Shown piece by piece: positions 1 through 5,590 of a stretch of DNA of 5,590 nucleotides (position 1 is its first letter; every line of letters begins with the position of its first letter). The translations under genes were made by a program, and so were the position numbers. The stretch is from contig JBAWAP010000321.1 of assembly GCA_049589355.1 (NCBI GenBank), positions 1 to 5,590 on the forward strand, given 5' to 3'. This DNA is from JBAWAP01 sp049589355. Lineage in GTDB: Bacteria > Chloroflexota > Anaerolineae > VGOG01. Under the pieces are notes generated by a model. It was given only the letters and a program-made list of their open reading frames with translations. It searched no databases and was not told the DNA's origin.

Positions 1-681
1 TCCTCGCACAATCCGCTGGGCCAGTCCCTCAGCGATGGCAGTCTTGCCCACACCAGCCTCGCCGATGAGAACCGGGTTGTTCTTGGTACGCCGCGATAGC
101 ACCTGGATCACGCGGCGGATCTCTTCGTCCCGGCCGATGACGGGGTCCAGCTTCCCTCGGCGAGCCAGTTGGGTCATGTCCCGGCCGTATTTCTCCAGGG
201 CCTGATAGGTGCTCTCTGGGGTAGGCGTGGTCACCCGTTGAGAGCCCCGGATGCCAGTCAGAGCCTTCAAGATAGTATCCTTGGTGATGCCCTGGCTTCG
301 CAGGAAGGTGGCTGCAGCGCCTGCCACCTTATCTGTCAGGGCGATGAGCAAGTGCTCCGTTGATACGTACTCGTCGCGCATCCGCCCCGCCTCTTGTTCA
401 GCCAGGTCAAGAACAGCCCGCAGATCTCGCGATAGGCCGACCTGGGTTGCTGCCCCGTAGACTTTGGGCCGACGAGCCAGTTCCTGCTCCAGCTCCTGCT
501 GGAGCAGGTGAGGATAGGCTCCCAGCTTCTGCACGATCTGGGGCACGACCCCATCCGTCTGCCGCACCAAGGCCAACAGCAGATGCTCTGGTTCGATCTG
601 GCTATGACTGTATTCACTCGCCAGGCTCTGGGCCTGAACGATTGCTTCCTGAGCTTTCTCGGTGTATTTGTTGAGGTTCAT
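1..681 (-). CDS. clpB: ATP-dependent disaggregase ClpB, N-terminal 227 residues (3' end outside window)
   Basis: ClpB is a cytoplasmic hexameric AAA+ ATPase that threads polypeptides out of aggregates, working with DnaK/DnaJ/GrpE. The visible part starts MNLNKYTEKAQEAI, a typical ClpB start. It holds the double Clp N-terminal repeat (about residues 1-145, including SQIEPEHLLLAL and YVSTEHLLIAL) and then the start of AAA+ domain 1 with LDPVIGRDEEIRRVIQVLSRR. The Walker A motif GEAGVGKT is at residues 207-214 (bases 40-63). The frame is open to base 1. The family is about 860 residues long, so roughly a quarter is visible, and Walker B, the coiled-coil middle domain and AAA+ domain 2 are off-window. 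The start is fixed by homology and by a modest ribosome binding site 8 nt upstream. ClpA/ClpC paralogues share the fold, but the N-terminal wording fits ClpB best. A promoter and a hairpin-rich leader lie upstream. Confidence 0.97.
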   Translation of the reverse strand, partial: MNLNKYTEKAQEAIVQAQSLASEYSHSQIEPEHLLLALVRQTDGVVPQIVQKLGAYPHLLQQELEQELARRPKVYGAATQVGLSRDLRAVLDLAEQEAGRMRDEYVSTEHLLIALTDKVAGAAATFLRSQGITKDTILKALTGIRGSQRVTTPTPESTYQALEKYGRDMTQLARRGKLDPVIGRDEEIRRVIQVLSRRTKNNPVLIGEAGVGKTAIAEGLAQRIVRG

Positions 682-689
682 GATCAAAT

Positions 690-695
690 CTTCCC
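690..695 (-). promoter_or_regulatory. Ribosome binding site of clpB (GGGAAG)
   Basis: On the minus strand GGGAAG stands 8 nt before the ATG at 681-679. It is a moderate match to the anti-Shine-Dalgarno sequence and the only purine-rich candidate at suitable spacing. It lies inside the 45-nt loop that would form if bases 726-734 paired with the start-codon region 672-680. Confidence 0.55.
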
Positions 696-717
696 GCTGC
701 CATTTTGCGCTGCGTCG

Positions 718-821
718 CCCTGAGGTGAACCTCAGGGCTGAAAGGACGAAGCCCTACGGGCTAAAATTCCAGCCCCGAAGGGGCTTTGTTCTCGTATTAG
801 CGCGGGGATTCATTCCCGCGC
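718..821. repeat. Cluster of four consecutive short palindromes (REP-like) in the clpB leader
   Basis: Four perfect or near-perfect hairpins follow one another within 104 bases. The first is 718-726/729-737, a 9-bp stem with a 2-nt centre (CCCTGAGGTGAACCTCAGGG). The second is 750-754/758-762 (AGCCC/GGGCT, 3-nt loop). The third is 771-776/780-785 (AGCCCC/GGGGCT, 3-nt loop). The fourth is 800-806/815-821 (GCGCGGG/CCCGCGC), which can extend inward by a G-T and an A-T pair. No coding sense is apparent on either strand. The layout resembles repetitive extragenic palindromes, and I recall similar units scattered in intergenic DNA of Chloroflexota and Cyanobacteria, though I cannot verify this here. 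Lying between the predicted promoter and the start codon, the cluster would be transcribed as part of the clpB 5' untranslated region. Identity as a genome-wide repeat is inference; the palindromes are directly visible. Confidence 0.8.
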
Positions 822-843
822 GGCCTGTTCAGACTTGCTTGCG

Positions 844-872
844 TCCGCACTCCATCGAGTTATCCCTGCTAA
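844..872 (-). promoter_or_regulatory. Degenerate CIRCE-like operator candidate
   Basis: Reading the minus strand just downstream of the TATAAT box, TTAGCA (872-867) and GAGTGC (852-847) appear in the order and orientation of the HrcA operator CIRCE (TTAGCACTC, 9-nt gap, GAGTGCTAA). The left half matches 6 of 9 and the right half 7 of 9. However, the gap is 11 nt instead of 9, and the halves are poorly complementary to each other. The position, at the expected transcription start of a heat-shock gene, is what makes it worth recording. It may be a decayed site or coincidence. Confidence 0.2.
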
Positions 873-873
873 G

Positions 874-904
874 ATTATAGCTCACCTGTGTTAGAATTGC
901 GCAA
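874..904 (-). promoter_or_regulatory. Predicted housekeeping-sigma promoter for clpB
   Basis: The minus strand carries a perfect -10 box TATAAT (879-874), preceded 19 nt upstream by TTGCGC (904-899), a weak -35 that matches only the TTG of the consensus. The region further upstream (905-940) is AT-rich. Transcription would begin near 865-868 and give a leader of about 185 nt before the clpB ATG. The spacer is longer than the optimal 17 nt, so full activity might need an activator or another -35. The promoter sits between the terminator of the preceding gene and the clpB leader, as expected for an independent clpB unit. Confidence 0.5.
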
Positions 905-931
905 GAAAAGTATTAGAGTTTTGTTAGAGAT

Positions 932-977
932 TCACCAAAAGTTTGGGCGGGCTGCACCAGATGCACAGCCCGCCCAA
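932..977 (-). terminator. Terminator-like hairpin after the eRF1-like gene
   Basis: A perfect 12-bp inverted repeat joins 943-954 (TTGGGCGGGCTG) with 966-977 (CAGCCCGCCCAA) across an 11-nt loop. Nine of the 12 pairs are GC. On the minus strand it begins 6 nt after the stop codon of the upstream gene and is followed by AAACTTTTGG. The T-run is short (four T), so intrinsic termination is likely but may be incomplete, leaving some read-through toward clpB. Confidence 0.75.
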
Positions 978-983
978 GAGCGC

Positions 984-2096
984 TCAATAGCGCAAAAGAG
1001 CTACGATGTGCCCCGCCTTTTTCAAATCAGGGCTGTCTCTCACTACCTCCACCCGTCCCCCTTGGTCAATAACCTCTCGCACGATCAGGTCCACAGCATC
1101 ATCTATTTGCTTCACCATACCGCCGCAGAAGGGGCACTCCTTCTTGGCTTGAGCGGCGATGTAGCCACACTGCTGGCAGCGGTAGCCAGCGGCCCTGTAT
1201 CCTTCGTCTACCAGCAAGATGTGGACTCGCCCCTCGTGCATGGCCCCCAGGGTGTCAGCCAGGCCAATGACCCCGGCTCCGCCCTTGGCCGCTGCGGTGA
1301 TGGCGCTCTCCACAAGTGCCTTCTCCCTCTCGCGCTCCACCTCCGCTATGATCTCCAGCGAGCGATCCAACACCTCTGTCTCCAAGGCTGTCATAACGGC
1401 AGGGAAGCTGCCCACTACCTGATCTTGTAGGTCCTTGGACAGCATTTCATGAAACAAGGCTACATTCTGTTCAGTGCCGCCTAGAATGATTCGGCTGCAC
1501 CGGCCCCCCTCGCAGAACTTGGCCGTCAACTCGGCCGCCTCCCTGAGATTGCGCTGAGCTATCTCTTCCTCCTTTCGCCTCGCACGCGCTCCTACCCCGC
1601 CCCGCCGGCCAGCCGCCGACCCGCGGCCGTGTTTCGTGCGCTTCACTTCCTCGCCAATCGTCCCACTCGTCTCCTGTAACTCCCCTAGGCGGAAGAGAAA
1701 GAGGCGTGCTCCCTCCTGATCCACCAGCACAACTCCATAGCGCCCATAGGCGTCGAGGATGTCAGTCAATGGCTTGATGTAGGGTCTCTCGCTTGCGTAG
1801 ACGTGGTTCTCCACCGGCACGGCCAGAGGATAAACCCGCCAGAAATCCTGCCCCAGACAGGAGAACATCACCACCCCCTTGCCTTGCCAGTCGTACTCGT
1901 GATCGAAATATCTCTCCACGGCAGCGATATCTCTGCGCAAGGCCTGACCTGTCACCTCCTTTAGCAGGCCCCTCAGCACCAGTTTGTATTCATCAGTGGG
2001 GTGCTTCGTCGGATCAACGTTTAGATACAAGCTTAGCACCGGCGATTCCTCGCTGTGAAAACTTACTAGCTCTTGCAAATCTTCCTCGCTGAACAT
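984..2096 (-). CDS. eRF1/aRF1-like release-factor-family protein with C-terminal zinc ribbon (baeRF/VLRF1-like), 370 aa
   Basis: The protein has the three-domain layout of archaeal/eukaryotic class 1 release factors. Residues 1-115 are an N-terminal domain with PVLSLYLNVDPT, a signature shared by Vms1/eRF1-like bacterial proteins. Residues about 116-245 are a domain-2-like fold (GVVLVDQEGARLFLFRLGEL). Residues about 246-370 are a domain-3-like part with GAGVIGLADTLGAMHEGRVHILLVDEG. A zinc ribbon C307-x2-C310...C321-x2-C324 (bases 1125-1178) is inserted in domain 3, as in some archaeal aRF1 proteins. Where aRF1 reads HGRGGQ, this protein reads HGRGSAAGRRGGVG (156-169), and no Gln occurs between residues 142 and 180, so canonical peptidyl-tRNA hydrolysis is doubtful. 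In eukaryotes the related Vms1/ANKZF1 acts in ribosome quality control. A ribosome-rescue or ribosome-binding role here is inference, encouraged by the chaperone neighbours. The start has a strong Shine-Dalgarno. The family call is firmer than any function. Confidence 0.85.
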   Translation of the reverse strand: MFSEEDLQELVSFHSEESPVLSLYLNVDPTKHPTDEYKLVLRGLLKEVTGQALRRDIAAVERYFDHEYDWQGKGVVMFSCLGQDFWRVYPLAVPVENHVYASERPYIKPLTDILDAYGRYGVVLVDQEGARLFLFRLGELQETSGTIGEEVKRTKHGRGSAAGRRGGVGARARRKEEEIAQRNLREAAELTAKFCEGGRCSRIILGGTEQNVALFHEMLSKDLQDQVVGSFPAVMTALETEVLDRSLEIIAEVEREREKALVESAITAAAKGGAGVIGLADTLGAMHEGRVHILLVDEGYRAAGYRCQQCGYIAAQAKKECPFCGGMVKQIDDAVDLIVREVIDQGGRVEVVRDSPDLKKAGHIVALLRY

Positions 2097-2103
2097 ACTC
2101 TAG

Positions 2104-2110
2104 CCTCCTT
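2104..2110 (-). promoter_or_regulatory. Strong ribosome binding site (AAGGAGG) of the eRF1-like gene
   Basis: AAGGAGG on the minus strand lies 7 nt before the ATG at 2096-2094. It is a near-complete anti-Shine-Dalgarno match at optimal spacing. It fixes the start and suggests the gene is translated efficiently and independently of the protease gene 151 nt upstream. Confidence 0.9.
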
Positions 2111-2165
2111 TCGCCTAATTTGAATGCCTCTTTGATCGTCGAAGTCCTCCCGACCGAGGCGAGAG

Positions 2166-2243
2166 GATTTTCGATTGCCGATTCCTGAATCGAAAAACCT
2201 GTCCTGAGTGAAGCGAAGGATCGGCAATCGCCAATCGAAAATC
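2166..2243. repeat. Imperfect inverted repeat enclosing a TGTCCTGAGTGAAGCGAAGGA unit
   Basis: The spacer between the protease and eRF1-like genes contains long complementary arms. ATTGCCGAT (2174-2182) pairs with ATCGGCAAT (2220-2228), and GATTTTCG (2166-2173) pairs with CGAAAATC (2236-2243). A 7-nt bulge (2229-2235) in the right arm looks like a small duplication of the GATTGC/GATTGG motif. Inside lie a 6-bp hairpin (2179-2184/2187-2192, CGATTC/GAATCG) and, at 2200-2220, a segment with TCCT...AGGA ends. I recall closely similar TGTCCTGAG...CGAAGGA segments as dispersed intergenic repeats in environmental bacteria including Chloroflexota, which is unverified here. There is no T-run after the structure, so it is not an obvious intrinsic terminator. 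It could act as an mRNA-stability or attenuation element between the two genes. Confidence 0.65.
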
Positions 2244-2247
2244 GTTT

Positions 2248-3423
<1,176 letters not shown>

Positions 3424-3428
3424 CGTCT

Positions 3429-3433
3429 CTCCT
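3429..3433 (-). promoter_or_regulatory. Ribosome binding site of htrA overlapping the dnaJ stop codon
   Basis: AGGAG on the minus strand lies 5 nt before the htrA ATG (3423-3421) and shares its first two bases with the TAG stop of the J-protein gene (3434-3432). The arrangement TAGGAG implies that ribosomes finishing dnaJ feed initiation at htrA. Confidence 0.8.
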
Positions 3434-4391
3434 ACTCGTCCTGGCGCAGGCTGGCCAGTTCGCGGAAGAGCTCCTTCTCCCGTTGGCTGAGCTTTTGTGG
3501 TACTTGTACCCTTAGCCTGGCGTAGAGGTCGCCGCGTTTCTTGGGATTGCGCAGGTTGGGCATTCCCTTTCCTCGCAGGCGGAAGGTTCGGCCGCCCTGA
3601 GTCTCAGGTGGGATGTTGAGCATTACGTCGCCGCTTAAGGTGGGCACCTTCACCTCCCCACCCAGCACGGCAGTGTAGAGGTTGACGGGAACCTCGCAAC
3701 GAAGGTCATCCCCCTCACGCTCAAAGGTGGAATGAGGGAGAACCTTGACTTCCAAATAGAGGTCCCCACTGGCCCCTCCAGCGATACTAGGGCTGCCCTC
3801 GCCTGCCACTCGCACCTTGGAACCCGTCACGACCCCCGGCGGGATCTTTACCTCTAAGCGCCGCCCATCTTTCTGGATCGTCCGAGTAGTGCCTTGAAAT
3901 GCCTCCTCCAGGGTGATCTCCACCGGCTGAGTGTAGTCCTGGCCCTGGCGAGGGCGCGCTTGTTGTGCTTGCGTCCAGCCGGTGCGGGGGGCGCCCATGC
4001 CGCCGAAAACGGACCGGAAGAAATCGGAGAAGCCCCCGCTGCCGAAGAGGTCCCCCAAATCACCCAAGTCTGCGTACTCTACCCGGACTCGGCCGCCTCC
4101 AGGCTGTGCTCCGCTGAACCACTGACTCCAATCGAAACCGCTGGGATCTCGGCCCGTGCGCTGCCACTGTTGCCAACTGCTCCCCAACTGATCATACTTC
4201 TGGCGCTTCTCAGGGTCGGACAAGACCTCATAGGCTTCGTTGATGTCCTTGAAACGCTCCTCGGCGGCTTTATCGCCGGGGTTAACGTCGGGGTGATGTT
4301 GACGGGCCAGCTTGCGATAAGCCTTTTTTATCCCTTTCTCCTCAGCGTTCCTGTCCACGCCCAGGATCTTGTAATAGTCTTTGTACTCCAT
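3432..4391 (-). CDS. dnaJ: DnaJ/CbpA-type J-domain co-chaperone without zinc finger, 319 aa
   Basis: J-domain proteins stimulate the ATPase of Hsp70 (DnaK) and hand over unfolded clients in the cytoplasm. The J domain covers residues 4-70 with the essential HPD at 33-35 (bases 4287-4295), preceded by KKAYRKLARQH and followed by KDINEAYEVLSDPEKRQKYD. A Gly/Phe-rich region (about 70-150, with FGSGGFSDFFRSVFGGMG) follows. Two substrate-binding C-terminal domains (about 153-228 and 229-300) follow, with VEITLEEAFQGTTRTI and DLYLEVKVLPHSTFEREGDDL. The CxxCxGxG zinc-finger repeats of class A DnaJ are absent, so this is class B (CbpA-like, about 300-330 residues). No dnaK or grpE is visible nearby. 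The start is fixed by the conserved N-terminal DYYKILGV. The nearest Shine-Dalgarno-like GGAG (4407-4404) is 12 nt away, rather distant. The gene is the first of a tight dnaJ-htrA pair. Confidence 0.97.
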   Translation of the reverse strand: MEYKDYYKILGVDRNAEEKGIKKAYRKLARQHHPDVNPGDKAAEERFKDINEAYEVLSDPEKRQKYDQLGSSWQQWQRTGRDPSGFDWSQWFSGAQPGGGRVRVEYADLGDLGDLFGSGGFSDFFRSVFGGMGAPRTGWTQAQQARPRQGQDYTQPVEITLEEAFQGTTRTIQKDGRRLEVKIPPGVVTGSKVRVAGEGSPSIAGGASGDLYLEVKVLPHSTFEREGDDLRCEVPVNLYTAVLGGEVKVPTLSGDVMLNIPPETQGGRTFRLRGKGMPNLRNPKKRGDLYARLRVQVPQKLSQREKELFRELASLRQDE

Positions 4392-4455
4392 CTATCGTCT
4401 ATGCTCCAATCGAGATTAGCAATCTAACAGGTAATAAAGGCATTGTTTGGATTTG
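4392..4455. other. Short spacer between the methyltransferase and dnaJ, no convincing promoter
   Basis: These 64 bases are AT-richer than the flanking dnaJ gene and contain a small palindrome, AGATT-AGC-AATCT (4413-4425). There is no clear terminator for the methyltransferase and no good -35/-10 pair. The best -10 I can see on the minus strand is TAATCT preceded by TGC, an extended -10-like but weak match. The chaperone operon may start here or may be read through from the methyltransferase gene. Confidence 0.35.
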
Positions 4456-5590
4456 TTACTGTGTTTCTGCAAACACGATTGCCTCATAGAGACCAGACTT
4501 GCTATTTCGTCGTCGCATCCTTTCAATAGAGATGATCTGAAAGCCATTTGCCTCAAAGATGTCAGCGAGAATTTCGTCTGAAGGCAGGACGATCCTATAG
4601 AATTTGCTATTGCCGATCACGTATGCTAACTGGGCACCTCGTCGAAGAAATGGCTTGAGAGACTCAATGTGCTGTTCGATATCGTTGAAGTACTTGATCA
4701 CATAGTTCTGCATCAGGTGACTATGCTGCCCAATTCGCTCTGGGATGCCGCGTAGGGATTCCTCAATGACTGTGGAACGATAGCCAAAATGACCGTTCAG
4801 GACTGAAGTAGCTTTGCCCCACGTGCCACCGATGGCTTCGGTTTCTAACTCACCTACTTCTCTACCGTCTTGTACTAATCCCAGAAAGAACATATGAGGG
4901 CGAGTCTCTCTAGCATAGCTATAACGGTTTGGGTAGGGTGGCGAAGTGATGACCGCATCGAATACGCTGTTGGCGGGTAGTACTTGCTCCAACTGTTTGG
5001 AGTTGCCTGGCAAGATGAGTGTTTTCGGTCTCGCCTGGGCAAAGCTTTGCAGATCAGTTGTCATGATCTCTATTTGTTCCTGAAACCTCTCAAAAACTGG
5101 CGCATCACTCTTAGGGATCTTAGCAAAAGAAAGCGATGGATGATTGTGACGTGCATTAGAGACTTCGATCAGTATGCTTGCTACAGCCAGCCTTAGGAGA
5201 CTGGCGATGTCAACCGGCATCGAGGCATCCGTGAGAGCCATTCGTATGGCAACAAGTTTTTTGAGGATCAAAGGTGACCACCATTTCGTTACGTTCTGAA
5301 TCTTGGGAATCCAATCGTGGTAGTCTATCAGGAACGTTGCTGTATCCAAAGTCTCCAATTTAGAAAAGCGGCTCTGTGCCTGCACCATTACTTCCTTGGC
5401 GGCAACAGCCAAATCAGTCAGGTTCCTGAGGGGAGTTGTCTTGACTTTTGCTACAAAATACAGCAATGGGTTTAGCTCAACGGCACAACTACTTAACCCT
5501 CTCTCTTGGCACACGAGAGGCGTCGTACCTACACCGCAGAATGGTTCCAGAACCTTTGCATTATTTGACAGTTCCCAATGAGCCAGGATG
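4456..5590 (-). CDS. SAM-dependent DNA methyltransferase (N4-cytosine/N6-adenine type), C-terminal 377 residues, start outside window
   Basis: The visible frame is open to the right edge. It begins with the SAM-binding motif I, VLEPFCGVGTTPL (EPFCGVGTT at bases 5521-5547), followed by an acidic strand SSCAVELNPLLYFVAKVK. About 190 residues later comes the catalytic motif IV, DAVITSPPYPNRYSYARE (TSPPY at bases 4933-4947). The SPPY form is typical of amino-methyltransferases, most often N4-cytosine, sometimes N6-adenine. The C-terminal part (AYVIGNSKFYRIVLPSDEI...ANGFQIISIERM) fits the end of a Rossmann-fold methylase. The long insert between motifs I and IV may hold the target-recognition region. 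A GTG at 5514-5512 is not the start because it falls after motif I. A cognate restriction enzyme, if any, is not visible. Sampled lines have lower GC than the chaperone genes, suggesting acquisition by transfer. An RNA methyltransferase of similar motif order is a less likely alternative. Confidence 0.88.
   Translation of the reverse strand, partial: ILAHWELSNNAKVLEPFCGVGTTPLVCQERGLSSCAVELNPLLYFVAKVKTTPLRNLTDLAVAAKEVMVQAQSRFSKLETLDTATFLIDYHDWIPKIQNVTKWWSPLILKKLVAIRMALTDASMPVDIASLLRLAVASILIEVSNARHNHPSLSFAKIPKSDAPVFERFQEQIEIMTTDLQSFAQARPKTLILPGNSKQLEQVLPANSVFDAVITSPPYPNRYSYARETRPHMFFLGLVQDGREVGELETEAIGGTWGKATSVLNGHFGYRSTVIEESLRGIPERIGQHSHLMQNYVIKYFNDIEQHIESLKPFLRRGAQLAYVIGNSKFYRIVLPSDEILADIFEANGFQIISIERMRRRNSKSGLYEAIVFAETQ

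Larger units (their letters stand above)
682..983. other. Intergenic region between the eRF1-like gene and clpB
   Basis: This 302-base gap holds no credible gene. In minus-strand order it contains the terminator hairpin (977-943), an AT-rich stretch (940-905), the predicted clpB promoter (904-874), a degenerate CIRCE-like site (872-844), the four-hairpin cluster (821-718) and the clpB ribosome binding site (695-690). Short plus-strand frames that cross it have no recognisable protein features. Confidence 0.8.

Noticed and set aside
336..617. 93-codon minus-strand open frame
   Set aside because: It lies entirely inside clpB in another frame, and its Trp/Arg/Ser-rich sequence has no protein character.
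718..821. CRISPR array
   Set aside because: The palindromes differ from each other in sequence, and there is no regularly spaced identical repeat.
888..1430. 180-codon plus-strand open frame
   Set aside because: It lies antisense to the eRF1-like gene, has no recognisable domain, crosses the terminator hairpin, and shadows a gene with a strong ribosome binding site and clear homology.
2166..2243. Intrinsic terminator for htrA
   Set aside because: The arms are AT-rich with a bulge and there is no T-run directly after the stem on the minus strand.
3432..4391. Full-length class A DnaJ
   Set aside because: The protein has only one Cys, near residue 232, and no CxxCxGxG repeats, so it is a zinc-finger-less class B J-protein rather than a truncated DnaJ.
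3894..4427. 177-codon plus-strand open frame
   Set aside because: It is antisense to the well-supported dnaJ gene, with an Ala/Leu-rich composition typical of the reverse strand of GC-rich coding DNA.
5512..5514. GTG as the start of the methyltransferase
   Set aside because: The frame continues upstream to the window edge and includes the SAM-binding motif EPFCGVGTT, so the true start is outside the window.

Overview
Every protein-coding gene I can support lies on the minus strand. Read from high to low coordinates, the window holds the 3' part of a DNA methyltransferase gene (4456-5590), a zinc-finger-less DnaJ/CbpA-type co-chaperone (3432-4391), an HtrA/DegP-type serine protease lipoprotein (2248-3423), an archaeal/eukaryotic release factor 1 (eRF1)-like protein with a zinc ribbon (984-2096), and the first 227 codons of the disaggregase ClpB (1-681), which runs off the left edge. 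The genes for the J-protein and the protease are 8 nt apart and form an operon. The eRF1-like gene follows after 151 nt of repeat-bearing spacer and ends in a strong terminator-like hairpin. clpB then appears to have its own promoter inside a 302-nt gap.

The organism is a bacterium, most plausibly a member of Chloroflexota (for example an Anaerolineae-like lineage), probably environmental. This rests on the Thr-Pro-rich linker behind the lipoprotein signal of the protease, the bacterial eRF1-like gene, and intergenic palindromes of a style I associate with that phylum and with Cyanobacteria. No marker gene is present, so the assignment is inference. The chaperone genes are GC-rich (60-70% in lines I counted by hand), while sampled lines of the methyltransferase gene are nearer 43-53%, which hints at a different history.

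Functionally, the middle four genes form a protein quality-control island. DnaJ would deliver unfolded clients to an Hsp70 encoded elsewhere. ClpB would extract polypeptides from aggregates together with that Hsp70/DnaJ system. HtrA would degrade damaged proteins outside the cytoplasmic membrane. The eRF1-like protein has the domain layout of a peptidyl-tRNA hydrolase/release factor but lacks a recognisable GGQ, so it is a candidate ribosome-rescue or ribosome-quality-control factor.

The two most unusual signals are that eRF1-like protein in a chaperone cluster and the leader of clpB. The leader carries four consecutive hairpins between a perfect TATAAT box and the start codon. One hairpin contains a 9-nt segment exactly complementary to the clpB start-codon region. 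I see no mobile-element gene, RNA gene or CRISPR array.
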